Source: Amarobacter sp964507025
GTDB taxonomy: Bacteria; Chloroflexota; Dehalococcoidia; Tepidiformales; Tepidiformaceae
Assembly: GCA_964507025.1 (NCBI GenBank)
Contig: CAZDOK010000013.1
Coordinates: forward strand, 39,064-103,063
Length of the DNA stretch: 64,000 bases
Direction of reading: 5' to 3'
Under the pieces are notes generated by a model that saw only the letters and a list, made by a program, of their open reading frames with translations, searched no databases and was not told the origin of the DNA. Positions 39,468 through 48,081 of the stretch are shown here, in pieces. How positions within the stretch are numbered: position 1 is the first letter of the stretch; each line of letters begins with the position of its first letter. The translations under genes were made by a program, and so were the position numbers.

Positions 39468-40235
39468 CTAGGCCAGCCCGCCGCCGTCCATGATCAGCGT
39501 CTCTCCGGTGGTGAACGACGACGCCGGGCTGGCGAAATACACCACCGCCCCGGCCATCTCGTCCGGCTCGCCAATGCGCCGCAAGGGGCTCTGTGCGCTC
39601 GCGCCGCGCTGGGCGGCTTCGTTGTCCCACAGCGCCCGCGAAAACTCCGTCCGGATGAGCCCCGGTGCAATGCAGTTCACCCGGATCCCGTCCGGCCCCC
39701 ACTCCTTTGCGCACACTTTCGTCAGCATGATGATCGCGGCCTTCGAGACCGAGTACGCCCCGAGCCCGCCCGATGCCCGGAAGCCACCCGTCGAGCTCAC
39801 GTTGATGATGCTTCCGCCCTCGCCATGCTCCTTGATCGCCTCCCGCACCAGCTTCGAGAGGAAGAAGGCCGACTTCACGTTCGTGTTCATCACCGTATCC
39901 CACGCGCGCTCGTCCAGGTTCGCGATAGGCCCGAACACCGGGTTGGTCGCGGCATTGTTCACCAGGATGTCGATCCGCCCCAGTTGCCGCTGTGTTTCGT
40001 CCGCCAGGGTCTTCAGGGCATCCATGTCGCGCACGTTCGTCGGCACGGCGATACCTCGCTGACCGGTCGCCTTCACCGCCGCCAGCGATTCTTCCAGCGC
40101 CTCGGGCTTGCGCGCGGCCACGCACACATCCGCCCCCGCCTCGGCCAGCGCAATCGCGATCGATCGCCCGATGCCCCGGCTCCCACCGGTGACGATGGCC
40201 ACCTTGCCCTTCAAAGAGAAATCCGCAACAGCCAT
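39468..40235 (-). CDS. SDR family oxidoreductase (classical, FabG-like)
   Basis: A 255-residue classical SDR: 'VTGGSRGIGRSIAIALAEAG' near residue 15, 'LVNNAATNPVFGPIANLDER' near 90, catalytic Ser in 'NVSSTGGFRASGGL' near 139 and 'AYSVSKAAIIMLTKVCAKEW' near 155 (Tyr/Lys). The end 'GETLIMDGGGLA' is the typical SDR closing motif. Members act on alcohols, 3-oxoacyl or sugar substrates; none can be chosen. GAGGCAAG precedes the ATG. It is divergent from an acyl-CoA dehydrogenase-like gene, with 104 bp between. Confidence 0.88.
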   Translation of the reverse strand: MAVADFSLKGKVAIVTGGSRGIGRSIAIALAEAGADVCVAARKPEALEESLAAVKATGQRGIAVPTNVRDMDALKTLADETQRQLGRIDILVNNAATNPVFGPIANLDERAWDTVMNTNVKSAFFLSKLVREAIKEHGEGGSIINVSSTGGFRASGGLGAYSVSKAAIIMLTKVCAKEWGPDGIRVNCIAPGLIRTEFSRALWDNEAAQRGASAQSPLRRIGEPDEMAGAVVYFASPASSFTTGETLIMDGGGLA

Positions 40236-40339
40236 GGTCTTGCCTCGTGGTTGAAAATAGGGCGTCCCGCGATGCGCCGCCGTCCCGCGATTCTACTTGC
40301 CGCGGGCCGCAACAGTCGCGGCATACCTGGAGGCCCCCC

Positions 40340-41467
40340 ATGGTCCAGCCCGCAGTCATCGCCGATCTCGCCCACGCGATCCAGTCCCGCGAAGCCGCCG
40401 ACCCCGAGACCTACCCCGCCGAATCCGTGCGCGAACTCTTCGAGTCAGGTGTCATCGGCGGGCCGCTCCCGACGTCCGCCGGAGGCAGCGGCTGGTCGCC
40501 AGCCGATGCCACGACAGCCATCGAGGCTCTTGCCCGCGCCTCTGGCTCCGTCGCGCTCATCGCCGCGATGCCGATGGGCCTCTCCGGCGTCTATGCGATG
40601 CCCGAAGCGACCATCCCGCCGGAACACCGCAACGGCTGGCACGAACAGGTTGAACGCTATGCCTCGGGGGTCCAGCAGGCGCGGCTCTACGCCGCCGCAA
40701 ACTCCGAGCGGGGCGCCGGCGGCTCCCTTGCCGCCACGAAAACCGTCGCAAGCCGCGCCAGCGATGGCGTCTTCCGCCTCACAGGCGACAAGATCCTGGC
40801 AACTGGTGGAGCCAACGCTGCCATGTTCTTCTCCACCGCCAGGCCCGACCCCGCCGACCTCCCGGGCTGCGGCGTGGTCGAAATGTTCCTGGTGCCGAGC
40901 ACGGCAGAGGGTGTCGCGATCAAGTCCGACTGGAACGGGTTCGGCATGCGCTCCACCGAGAGCCAGTCGCTCCACTACGAAGCGGCGCCAACGGAGGGCT
41001 TCATTGGCTACCCGGACTTCCTGGCGAAAGCTCAGCCACTTCCGCTCTGGTACACGCTCTTTGCCGCGGTGCCCCTGGGCTGCGCGGGTGCCATTCTTGG
41101 TGAACTCGGCTCAACTCCGCCCCAGTCCCCGGCACTCCGGCTCCGCCTCTCCGAAGGGCTCATGCGCTACGAAGCCGCGAAGGCCTACCTCCTCCAGGTC
41201 GCCGGCGAGTGGCGCCCGGCCGCCGGCCCCGCCTACGCCGCCCGCGTCCTCCGCGCCAAGACCTACGTCGCCCAGGAGATGACGAAGCTCGCCGCCGAGC
41301 TCTTCGCCCTCGGCGGCGGTTCGCAGTACCGCCGTGGCGGGCGCGCCGCCCGCGCGCTCGCCGATTCGTTCGCGGGCACGGCCCTCCGCCCGCCGCTCGT
41401 CCTCGCCCTCGATATGATGCTCGAGCAGCTGGACATCGCCGGCCCGCTCGGGGGCCAGCCCGCCTAA
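40340..41467 (+). CDS. Acyl-CoA dehydrogenase family protein
   Basis: A 375-residue ACAD-fold protein. The N-terminal helical domain reads 'ESVRELFESGVIGGPLPTSA' near residue 24, the beta domain has 'LTGDKILATGGANAAMFFST' near 148 and 'KSDWNGFGMRSTESQSLHYE' near 195, and the C-terminal helices include 'MRYEAAKAYLLQVAGEWRPA' near 275 and 'LGGGSQYRRGGRAARALADS' near 325. A catalytic Glu in the usual place is not evident, so it may be closer to the DszC/HpaH-type flavin monooxygenases or be a non-canonical ACAD. CCTGGAGG is the ribosome site. Confidence 0.78.
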   Translation: MVQPAVIADLAHAIQSREAADPETYPAESVRELFESGVIGGPLPTSAGGSGWSPADATTAIEALARASGSVALIAAMPMGLSGVYAMPEATIPPEHRNGWHEQVERYASGVQQARLYAAANSERGAGGSLAATKTVASRASDGVFRLTGDKILATGGANAAMFFSTARPDPADLPGCGVVEMFLVPSTAEGVAIKSDWNGFGMRSTESQSLHYEAAPTEGFIGYPDFLAKAQPLPLWYTLFAAVPLGCAGAILGELGSTPPQSPALRLRLSEGLMRYEAAKAYLLQVAGEWRPAAGPAYAARVLRAKTYVAQEMTKLAAELFALGGGSQYRRGGRAARALADSFAGTALRPPLVLALDMMLEQLDIAGPLGGQPA

Positions 41468-41476
41468 CCGCCCCGC

Positions 41477-42187
41477 CTAATGGCTCACCAGGCTCCACCC
41501 CCCGGTTCGCAGGTGGTGCACGTCGTTCAGCGTCTGCAGCGCCCGCGCGCCCTGTCCGCTGAAGACGATGTTGATCGATGCGTGCGCCGGCCGGAAGAAC
41601 ATGTCCGAATCCACCCCGATGATGTGGCCCACGTAGGCGTTGATCACGCCGCCATGGCAGGCGATGACCACCCGCTTCCCCTCGTTCTCGGCGATGATCG
41701 CCTCGACGGCATTCACCGTCCGCTTCCGGAACTCGAAGCTCGATTCCGAGTACGGGTACACGTCCCACTTCCGCTCCCGCAGCATCCGCTCCCGGATCCC
41801 CGCGAGCAGCCCTTGCCCCAGGAAGTCGGCCGCGGACTTGTCCGCCGGGATGTCGCGGAACACCTCGACTTCCCGCAGGTCGTGGATCACCTCCGGCTCA
41901 ATCCTGTGGTGCCTCGCGATTTCGCGCCCTGTCTCCAGCGCCCGCCGCAGTGGGCTCGCGTAGACCCTGTCGATGCGGTCGACCGAGAGCCGCTCGCCCA
42001 CCACCTTCGCCTGTTGCAGGCCGCGCTCGCTCAACGGCGGGTCGACCGTCTCGCCGACGAGCCCCGTTCGCTGGTCGGCGACGTATTGCTCGCCATGTCT
42101 CACCAGGATCAGCTCGGTAACACCCTCGACGCCCGTCAGGAACGCGCGGTCGAACACCACCGGCGGCCGTGCCGTACCGTGACTCAT
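41477..42187 (-). CDS. Histidine phosphatase family protein
   Basis: A 236-residue phosphoglycerate-mutase-like phosphatase. The catalytic 'LILVRHGEQYVADQ' is near residue 26; 'PPLSERGLQQAKVVGERL' near 50, 'VYASPLRRALETGREIARHH' near 75 with the second Arg, and 'VVIACHGGVINAYVGHI' near 171 with the second His complete the site. It forms a phospho-His intermediate. The substrate is not clear; the acidic 'EVEVFRDIPADKSAADF' loop after the conserved Glu differs from true mutases. It has a GGAGGTGAG site. Confidence 0.88.
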   Translation of the reverse strand: MSHGTARPPVVFDRAFLTGVEGVTELILVRHGEQYVADQRTGLVGETVDPPLSERGLQQAKVVGERLSVDRIDRVYASPLRRALETGREIARHHRIEPEVIHDLREVEVFRDIPADKSAADFLGQGLLAGIRERMLRERKWDVYPYSESSFEFRKRTVNAVEAIIAENEGKRVVIACHGGVINAYVGHIIGVDSDMFFRPAHASINIVFSGQGARALQTLNDVHHLRTGGWSLVSH

Positions 42188-42259
42188 TGCTCACTCACCT
42201 CCAACCGGTTGGCGCGACTATCTTAGACCCCGCGCGGCGTGGAAAGCTCCGCCCGGGGC

Positions 42260-42265
42260 TACAAT
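42260..42265 (+). promoter_or_regulatory. Candidate -10 element of the second LLM gene (leaderless type)
   Basis: TACAAT preceded by GGC, 7 nt before the ATG at 42273; no ribosome site is present. Confidence 0.45.
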
Positions 42266-42272
42266 CGGGGCC

Positions 42273-43251
42273 ATGCAGCCACCTTCCGTCTCTGTGATGC
42301 TCCGCGGCTGGGACATCCGCCTTGGCACTACCGGCCAGATGGTCATGGATGCCGCCCGCCGCGCCGAAAGCCTCGGCCTCGATGGCCTCATCGCCGGTGA
42401 CCATGTCACCTTTCACGGCTACGGCAACGATGGGCTCCTCACCCTCACCGCCATGGCCGCGGCCACCGAGACCATCGAACTCAAGACCGGCGTCTACATC
42501 CTGCCCCTTCGCCATCCCGTCCCCGTTGCCCTCCAGGCCGCCCAGCTCGACCAGCTCAGCATGGGCCGCCTCGTCCTCGGCGTCGGCATCGGCGGCGAAG
42601 ACCCTCACGAGTACTGGAGCTGCGGTATCGACCCCTCCACCCGCGGCGCCNNNNNNNNNNGATCGCTTCGAGCGCGTCGAGGTCAGCATCAACGCCCGCG
42701 CCAACGAGGCCCTCCAGATCCTCAAGCAGCTCTGGACCGAGGACAACGTGACCTTCACCGGAAAGCACTTCCAGATCGAGGACGTCACCGTCTACCCGAA
42801 ACCGTTCCGGCCCATCCCCATCTTCGTCGGCGGCCGAAGCGATGCCGCCCTGCGCCGGGCGGGACGCTATGGCGATGGGTATACCGGCATCTGGCAGTCC
42901 CTCGCCCGCTTCCGCGAAGCCAGCGAGAAGGTCGCGGGGGCCGCGACCACCGCCGGCCGCGACCCCACGGCCATCGAGCTCGGGATGCAGTTCTGGACCA
43001 CCGTCGCCGCCTCGCGGGACGAAGCCCGCGCGCAGGTCGCCGCCGGCATGGAATCCATGTACCACCTCCCCTTCGACCGCTTCGAGCGCTACACGCCCTT
43101 TGGCACCGCCCGCGAAGTGGCCGAGTTCGTCGTGCCGTATGTCGAAGCCGGCGCCCGCCACGTGAACCTCATCGCGACCCAGGACACGCCCGAGGAAGGC
43201 ATCGAACGCGCTGCCGAGGTCCGCGCCGCGCTCCACGACCTCTGCCGCTAG
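42273..43251 (+). CDS. LLM class F420-dependent oxidoreductase, interrupted by assembly gap
   Basis: Both sides of the gap match a luciferase-like TIM-barrel oxidoreductase: 'RRAESLGLDGLIAGDHVTFH' and 'LLTLTAMAAATETIELKTGV' on the left, 'PIPIFVGGRSDAALRRAGRY' and 'EFVVPYVEAGARHVNLIATQ' on the right. The sides are in different frames across the 10 N, so the gap is not truly 10 bases. The left side ends at 'GIDPSTRGA' and the right begins 'DRFERVEVSINARANEAL', two segments that seem to cover the same part of the fold. Either sequence is missing or two related genes were joined. F420 or FMN use is a family inference. Confidence 0.75.
42651..42660. other. Assembly gap (10 N)
   Basis: Ten undetermined bases inside the LLM gene mark a scaffold join of unknown true length. 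Confidence 0.99.
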
Positions 43252-43265
43252 CCTGCCCGGTTCGG

Positions 43266-43271
43266 TATCCT
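43266..43271 (+). promoter_or_regulatory. Candidate -10 element of panE (leaderless type)
   Basis: TATCCT, 6 nt before the ATG at 43278; no ribosome site is present in the short gap after the LLM stop. Confidence 0.35.
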
Positions 43272-43277
43272 CCGCCC

Positions 43278-44267
43278 ATGGCTACCATTGCGGTCATCGG
43301 CGCCGGGGCCGTCGGCGGCTACTACGGAGCCCGCCTCGCCCGGCATGGACACGATGTCCGCTTCCTCATGCGCGCGGACCTCGCCGCCGTCCGCGAACGT
43401 GGCCTCCAGGTCTATAGCAAGGACGGCGACTTCCAGCTGCCTTCGGTGACCGCCGTTGCCTCGCCCGATGAGATTGGCCCGGCCGATTGGGTCATCTGCT
43501 CGCTCAAAGCCACCGCCATCGAGGACGCACGGCGGCTGGTTAGCCCCTGTGTGGGCCCCCAAACGCGCATCGTCGCCCTGATGAACGGCCTTGGCATCGA
43601 AGAACGCTTCGCTTCGTGGTTCTACCCCACGCAGGTGTTTGGCGGCATGGCCTTCGTGTGCATCAACCGCGGCGAGCCAGGCGTCATCCACCACCTGGAC
43701 TACGGCCGCGTATCCATCGGCCACTTCTTCGACGACCCCGCCGAGACCGCTCTCCTCCGTGATCTGCTCGAATCGGGTGGTCTCGAGGTCGCCGTGGCCC
43801 CCAACCTCCGCCACGCACGCTGGGAAAAGCTCTGCTGGAACGTCCCCTTCAACGGCCTCAGCGTCGCCGGCGGCGGCATCGGCACGCAGACCATCCTCGC
43901 TGACCCGGAACTCCACGTGACGGCGGAGACCGCCATGCGCGAAGTCATCTCCGCGGGCAACGCCGACCTCGAAGCGGCCGGCAGCACGGCCCGCCTCGAT
44001 CCCGGGGAGATAGTGCCTCGCATGTTCGCGCTCACCGAAACCATGGGCGACTATCGCACCAGCATGGTCATCGACTACGTCCTCGGTCGCGAGCTCGAAA
44101 GTGAGGCGATCCTGGGCAACCCCGTCCGCCGCGCCCGCGAGCTGGGTGTCGAGACCCCCACGATGGCGGCGCTCTATGCGCTCGTGCGCCACGCCGACCG
44201 GGTCAGGCGGGGACTCCAGCCGGTCCTCACGCCCGATGTGCTCGACCGCCCGGCGCAGGTTGTTTGA
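43278..44267 (+). CDS. panE: 2-dehydropantoate 2-reductase
   Basis: A 329-residue ketopantoate reductase family enzyme. The NADP motif 'VIGAGAVGGYYGARLARHGH' is at residue 5, 'CSLKATAIEDARRLVSP' near 75 holds the substrate Lys/Asn region, 'ALMNGLGIEERF' near 98 the Asn, and the catalytic Lys is in 'ARWEKLCWNVPFNGLS' near 182. 'TSMVIDYVLGRELESEAILG' near 260 supplies the Ser, Asp and Glu of the C-terminal domain. The reaction is ketopantoate to pantoate in coenzyme A synthesis, although many paralogs act on other 2-ketoacids. The same frame is open far upstream through the gap but not coding there. Confidence 0.88.
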   Translation: MATIAVIGAGAVGGYYGARLARHGHDVRFLMRADLAAVRERGLQVYSKDGDFQLPSVTAVASPDEIGPADWVICSLKATAIEDARRLVSPCVGPQTRIVALMNGLGIEERFASWFYPTQVFGGMAFVCINRGEPGVIHHLDYGRVSIGHFFDDPAETALLRDLLESGGLEVAVAPNLRHARWEKLCWNVPFNGLSVAGGGIGTQTILADPELHVTAETAMREVISAGNADLEAAGSTARLDPGEIVPRMFALTETMGDYRTSMVIDYVLGRELESEAILGNPVRRARELGVETPTMAALYALVRHADRVRRGLQPVLTPDVLDRPAQVV

Positions 44268-44326
44268 GAAAACTCAGCCCGGCACGTAGACTTCGCCCAC
44301 GTTCTTTCGCTCTCCGGAGGGCACCC

Positions 44327-44845
44327 ATGGATATCCGCGACCTGCTCATCGATGGCACCCAGCAGATGAACGAATGGCTCGACTCGGCCATGAAGGACCT
44401 GACGGACGACCAGGTGAACTGGCTCCCGCCTGGCAAGACCGTGAACATTGGCTTCAACGCCTGGCATGTCCTCCGCACCCAGGACAACATCACCAACTTC
44501 GTCCTCCAGGGCCGGAAGCCACCGGTCTGGGTCACCGACGGCTACGCCGACCGCATGGGCCTCCCGAAGGTCGACCAGGGCACCGGCATGAGTCTCGAAG
44601 ACGCGCGAGCGATGACATTCAAGCTCGCCGACCTCCGCGAATACGGCGCCAGGGTGGCGACCTCCACCATCGACTTCCTCAAGTCCGTGCCGCTCGAAAC
44701 GCTGAACGAGATCCAGGAAGTCCGCCCGCTCGGTGAGATGCCCCGCTGGAGGGTGCTCCGCCAGGTCGTCATGACACACGGGTTCATGCACCTCGGCGAG
44801 ATCAATGGCACGAAGGGGCAACTCGGCCTGGGCTTCTTTATCTAA
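44327..44845 (+). CDS. DinB-like domain protein
   Basis: A 172-residue DinB-superfamily protein with 'QQMNEWLDSAMKDLTDDQVN' near residue 11, the first His in 'NIGFNAWHVLRTQDNITNFV' near 41 and the C-terminal pair in 'VVMTHGFMHLGEINGTKGQL' near 150. That places three His as the metal site. It ends with the conserved 'GLGFFI'. GGAGG is 7 nt upstream. It is the third DinB-fold gene in the window; the function of the group is not known. Confidence 0.87.
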   Translation: MDIRDLLIDGTQQMNEWLDSAMKDLTDDQVNWLPPGKTVNIGFNAWHVLRTQDNITNFVLQGRKPPVWVTDGYADRMGLPKVDQGTGMSLEDARAMTFKLADLREYGARVATSTIDFLKSVPLETLNEIQEVRPLGEMPRWRVLRQVVMTHGFMHLGEINGTKGQLGLGFFI

Positions 44846-44871
44846 GGCCGGTGTAGCTCCGAGCCCACCCG

Positions 44872-45744
44872 TCACTGATCCTCGCGCTGACTCCGCAAGA
44901 ACTCCTCCACATCCAGCACCAGGTCTTCGCCCTGCGGGAGCTGGCTTCCCGGCTCCGGCTCTTCTAACCGCTCGTCGAACGCCGCCTCAAGCCGCTTCAC
45001 GTAGTCGCCCACTTCCGGGTTCGCAGAAAGGGCCGTGTTCACTTCGACCATGAACCGCTCGCCAGCCGTCTCCAGTTCGGAAAGGTCGAACTCCATCCCC
45101 ACGATCCCCTGTAGCCGCCGCAACAGCGCCGCTGTCGCCGGCGGGTTCTGCGAAGTGGTGATGTAGTGCGGCACGTTCGCCCACAGGCTCGCGCCTGCGA
45201 CCGCGGACTGCCGCAGCGAATCGTGCAGGACACCCACGATCCCGGTTGGCCCTTCGTACCTTGATGGCTGCAGGTCCAGCCGTGCATTCACCCCGGGATC
45301 CATCGCGCTCCCCGTCACCCGTACAGGCCGGCTGTGGGGCACGTCCGCCAGCAGGGCCCCCAGCGAGACCACCAGGTCCACACCAAGCTCCGAAAACAAC
45401 GTGGCGTGCGTGCCCGTGTACGACTTCCAGCGCAGCCCGGGCTCCGTCCCGACGAATACCACAACATCGTGCGGTCCCGTCGGGTTGCGCGCGTAGAAGA
45501 AGTCGTTCGGGGGCCAGGTGATCTCGCGCTCGCCCCGCGCCGTGATCCGCACCGATGGCCGCGTCTCAGTGAAATCGTAGAACGGCTCCGGGTCGAGCGA
45601 GGCGAACCGCCGCGCCCCCAATCGCCGGACCACGAACCGCGCCGCGTTCGTCGCCGCGCTTGCCGCATCGTTCCACCCGGCAAACGCGCAGATCGCGATC
45701 GGCTTGTTCAAGTCGGGCCGGGTGTCGATTCGCAGCACATCCAC
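44872..45744 (-). CDS. PAC2 family protein
   Basis: A 290-residue protein of the PAC2 superfamily (proteasome assembly chaperone 2 fold), common in actinobacteria, archaea and Chloroflexota. Typical segments are 'AICAFAGWNDAASAATNAAR' near residue 17, 'DVVVFVGTEPGLRWKSYTGT' near 92 and 'VVSLGALLADVPHSRPVRVT' near 125. The C-terminus is acidic and helical. The biochemical role of bacterial PAC2 proteins is not settled. It starts at GTG with TATCCT 6 nt upstream and no ribosome site. Divergent from dinB. Confidence 0.87.
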   Translation of the reverse strand: MDVLRIDTRPDLNKPIAICAFAGWNDAASAATNAARFVVRRLGARRFASLDPEPFYDFTETRPSVRITARGEREITWPPNDFFYARNPTGPHDVVVFVGTEPGLRWKSYTGTHATLFSELGVDLVVSLGALLADVPHSRPVRVTGSAMDPGVNARLDLQPSRYEGPTGIVGVLHDSLRQSAVAGASLWANVPHYITTSQNPPATAALLRRLQGIVGMEFDLSELETAGERFMVEVNTALSANPEVGDYVKRLEAAFDERLEEPEPGSQLPQGEDLVLDVEEFLRSQREDQ

Positions 45745-45750
45745 GCCCGG

Positions 45751-45756
45751 AGGATA
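45751..45756 (-). promoter_or_regulatory. Candidate -10 element of the PAC2 gene (leaderless type)
   Basis: TATCCT on the minus strand, 6 nt before the GTG at 45744. It lies in the 75-bp region shared with the divergent dinB promoter. Confidence 0.4.
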
Positions 45757-45805
45757 CCAGCGCCACCCCGCCCCGGCGACCTGCCCCCACTCTTGCCACG
45801 CCTGC

Positions 45806-45811
45806 TAGAAT
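45806..45811 (+). promoter_or_regulatory. Candidate extended -10 element of dinB (leaderless type)
   Basis: TGC-TAGAAT, an extended -10 form, 8 nt before the ATG at 45820; no ribosome site and no LexA-like palindrome were seen nearby. Confidence 0.45.
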
Positions 45812-45819
45812 CCGAACAT

Positions 45820-46995
45820 ATGAGCGAACGGCCCGCCTCAGTCCTCCACGTCGACCTCGATGCGTTCTTCGTCTCGATGGAACTCCTTCGCCGCCCCGAG
45901 TTGCGGGGCCTCCCCGTTGTCGTCGCTGGCGGCCTCGGCAACCGCGGTGTGGTCAGCACCGCCAGCTACGAAGCCCGCCGTTTCGGTGTCCGTTCCGCCC
46001 TTCCCGTTTCACAGGCGCGCCGGCTCTGTCCGCACGCGGTCTTCCTCGAAACCGACTTCGCCTACTACGCCCAGGCGTCGCAACGGTTCCACGCCATCCT
46101 GCGTGACTTCACGCCCGTGGTTGAACCAGCCGGGGCCGATGAAGCCTACCTGGATGTCTCCGGCAGCGAGGCCCTCTTCGGCCCGCCCGAGGCCATCGCC
46201 CGGACCATCCGCCGCCGGGTCCACGATGAGATCGGCATCAACGCGTCTGTCGGCGTCTCCATCAACAAGCTCGTCTCCAAGGTCGCCAGCGATGCCGCCA
46301 AGCCCGACGGCCTCGTGGTCGTCCCTTCAGGCACCGAAGCCACCTTCCTCGCGCCCCGCCCCATCCGCGACCTGCCCATGGTCGGCAAGAAGACCGCCGA
46401 AGTGCTCTCGGGCCTTGGCATCCACACCATCGGCGATATCGCCCGGACGCCCGAGTCCGCCCTGGTCGCCCGCTTCGGTGCGCACGGCGCCGAACTCCGC
46501 GCCCGCGCCCTCGGCATCTTCGACGCTCCGGTGCTCGCCGGCCGGGGCGAGGCGAAGTCCATCTCCCGAGAGACCACTTTTGACGTGGACGAGCCCGATG
46601 GCGACCGCCTCCGTGCCGTCCTCCGCGGCCAGGTTGAGCGCGTCGCAGCCGACCTCGCGCGCCAGGGCAAGGCCGGCCGGACTGTCACCCTCAAGCTCCG
46701 CTTCCCGCCCTTCGAGACCATCTCCCGCTCCGTTACCACCGGCGTTGCCGTCGAACTCGCCGATGACCTCAATGCGGCCGCCGTTGCCCTCTTCGACCGC
46801 GCCTGGGCCGAGCATGACCGGCGCCCGGTCCGCCTCCTCGGCGTCGGTGTCTCGAACCTCCGGGAGCGCGCCCGCCAGCTCCGCCTCGGCGAGACCCTCG
46901 ACGCCGACCGCCTCCAGGACACCGTCGCCGAGCTCAAGGACCGCTTCGGCGAAACAGCCGTCCGCCGCGGCGCGGAGATCCGCCCTCAGCACTGA
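45820..46995 (+). CDS. dinB: DNA polymerase IV (Y-family)
   Basis: A 391-residue Y-family polymerase for lesion bypass. Sites: 'VLHVDLDAFFVSMELLRRPE' near residue 8 with the first metal Asp, 'YEARRFGVRSALPVSQARRL' near 50, 'PAGADEAYLDVSGSEALFG' near 103 with the Asp-Glu pair, and 'SVGVSINKLVSKVASDAAKP' near 144. Helix-hairpin-helix and little-finger domains follow ('DLPMVGKKTAEVLSGLGIHT' near 185). No beta-clamp motif is obvious at the C-terminus 'RGAEIRPQH'. It has no ribosome site; a TAGAAT box 8 nt upstream suggests a leaderless message. Confidence 0.95.
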   Translation: MSERPASVLHVDLDAFFVSMELLRRPELRGLPVVVAGGLGNRGVVSTASYEARRFGVRSALPVSQARRLCPHAVFLETDFAYYAQASQRFHAILRDFTPVVEPAGADEAYLDVSGSEALFGPPEAIARTIRRRVHDEIGINASVGVSINKLVSKVASDAAKPDGLVVVPSGTEATFLAPRPIRDLPMVGKKTAEVLSGLGIHTIGDIARTPESALVARFGAHGAELRARALGIFDAPVLAGRGEAKSISRETTFDVDEPDGDRLRAVLRGQVERVAADLARQGKAGRTVTLKLRFPPFETISRSVTTGVAVELADDLNAAAVALFDRAWAEHDRRPVRLLGVGVSNLRERARQLRLGETLDADRLQDTVAELKDRFGETAVRRGAEIRPQH

Positions 46996-47055
46996 GCGGT
47001 TGACACCCCGCCGTTGGGGACCGAATGATTGGGCAACTTTGAGGAGGTTTGGTAC

Positions 47056-47703
47056 GTGCCCGGTGATCCTCCCACCCGCCAGACATGGCTAACCCTCGGC
47101 GCGGCAAGCGAACTCCTCGGCGTCAGCGAGTCCACAATCCGCCGTTGGGCCGATGCCGGGGAAATCCGCTCCTATCGCACCAGCGGCGGCCACCGCCGCA
47201 TCCTCGAAGAGGACCTTCGCCACATCGTCGCCAACACCCATGCCACCAGTGCCGCCCGCGATACCGACCGCATCAGCGACCTCGCCACCGCCCGCGTCAA
47301 GCGGCGCATCAGCCCTCGCGGCCGCCCCGGCCACGGTTTCGCCTCGTTCGATGGCCTCAGCGACGACGCGCGCGACCGCCTGCGTCTCCTCGGCCGCCAA
47401 TTGGTCGACCTCTTCGCCCGGTATATCGCCTCCGATTCCAAGCGAGAACGCTTCACGGACGATGCCCGCACCATCGGCCGCGAATACGGCCGCACCCTCG
47501 TGGGCGAACACGTCGGCCTCACCGCGGCGGTCGGCACGTTCAACTCGCTCCGCCGCTCGCTCGAAGAGACCGCCTCGCAGATCGCCACCGAAGCCGGGCT
47601 CTCCACCGAGGACGCCGTCGAAGCGATCGAGAACATCCTCGTCCTGGCCGATGTCGTCCTCGAAGGGATGGCTTCGGTCTACGAAGCCACCGCCGGCCGG
47701 TAG
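47056..47703 (+). CDS. MerR/excisionase-type helix-turn-helix protein with C-terminal helical domain
   Basis: A 215-residue protein. Residues ~8-60 form a MerR/Xis-like winged HTH, 'TLGAASELLGVSESTIRRWA' near 10 and 'DAGEIRSYRTSGGHRRILEE' near 30, the pattern 'RTxGGHRR' being typical of DNA-binding MerR-like domains. After a basic linker the C-terminal ~120 residues are helical ('LRLLGRQLVDLFARYIASDS' near 110), like the N-terminal domain of RsbR-type or RsbT-antagonist sensors. Signal and targets are unknown. GGAGG 8 nt before the GTG decides the start. Confidence 0.83.
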   Translation: MPGDPPTRQTWLTLGAASELLGVSESTIRRWADAGEIRSYRTSGGHRRILEEDLRHIVANTHATSAARDTDRISDLATARVKRRISPRGRPGHGFASFDGLSDDARDRLRLLGRQLVDLFARYIASDSKRERFTDDARTIGREYGRTLVGEHVGLTAAVGTFNSLRRSLEETASQIATEAGLSTEDAVEAIENILVLADVVLEGMASVYEATAGR

Positions 47704-48081
47704 TCAGTCGTCCTCGCCCCTCGGGATGTCGATTCCGCGGAAGTGCTCCACGTTCCGCGCCGCTCCCGCCCCATCGAGTTCTACCGCCACCACATCTACC
47801 CGCACGCGCTCCGTGTCGATGCCGTGCGCCTCCGCGTAGGCCATGGCCGCGTGCCACAGCCGCCGCAGCTTCGCCGGCGTCAGCGATTCCGCCGCCAGTC
47901 CCGCGGCCCCGCGGCGGGTGCGTACCTCCACCACCACCGTCTCCGCCCCGTCCCGCGCCACCAGGTCCAGTTCGGCTCGTCCGACTCGCACGTTCCGGTC
48001 GATGACCTGCATCCCCAGCGACTCCAGCCGGTGGGCAGCCACCCGCTCGCCAAACCCCCCGAGCCGTTGCCGCTCGTTCAC
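47704..48081 (-). CDS. yraN: YraN family protein (UPF0102)
   Basis: A ~125-residue small protein of the restriction-endonuclease-like fold. Typical lines are 'GERVAAHRLESLGMQVIDRN' near residue 11, 'RVGRAELDLVARDGAETVVV' near 33 and 'EVRTRRGAAGLAAESLTPAK' near 53; the D-E/Q-x-K-like site is 'ELDLVA...VVVEVRTR'. The role is unknown, but the gene is often next to rnhB, as here. It starts at GTG overlapping the rnhB stop by 3-4 bp. The opposite gene ends 1 bp away. Confidence 0.88.
   Translation of the reverse strand: MNERQRLGGFGERVAAHRLESLGMQVIDRNVRVGRAELDLVARDGAETVVVEVRTRRGAAGLAAESLTPAKLRRLWHAAMAYAEAHGIDTERVRVDVVAVELDGAGAARNVEHFRGIDIPRGEDD

Noticed and set aside
39211..41282. Long plus-strand frame (663 codons) across the SDR and acyl-CoA dehydrogenase-like genes
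   Set aside because: It runs antisense to the SDR and out of frame with the dehydrogenase, with Arg/Pro/Ser-rich content and no domain.
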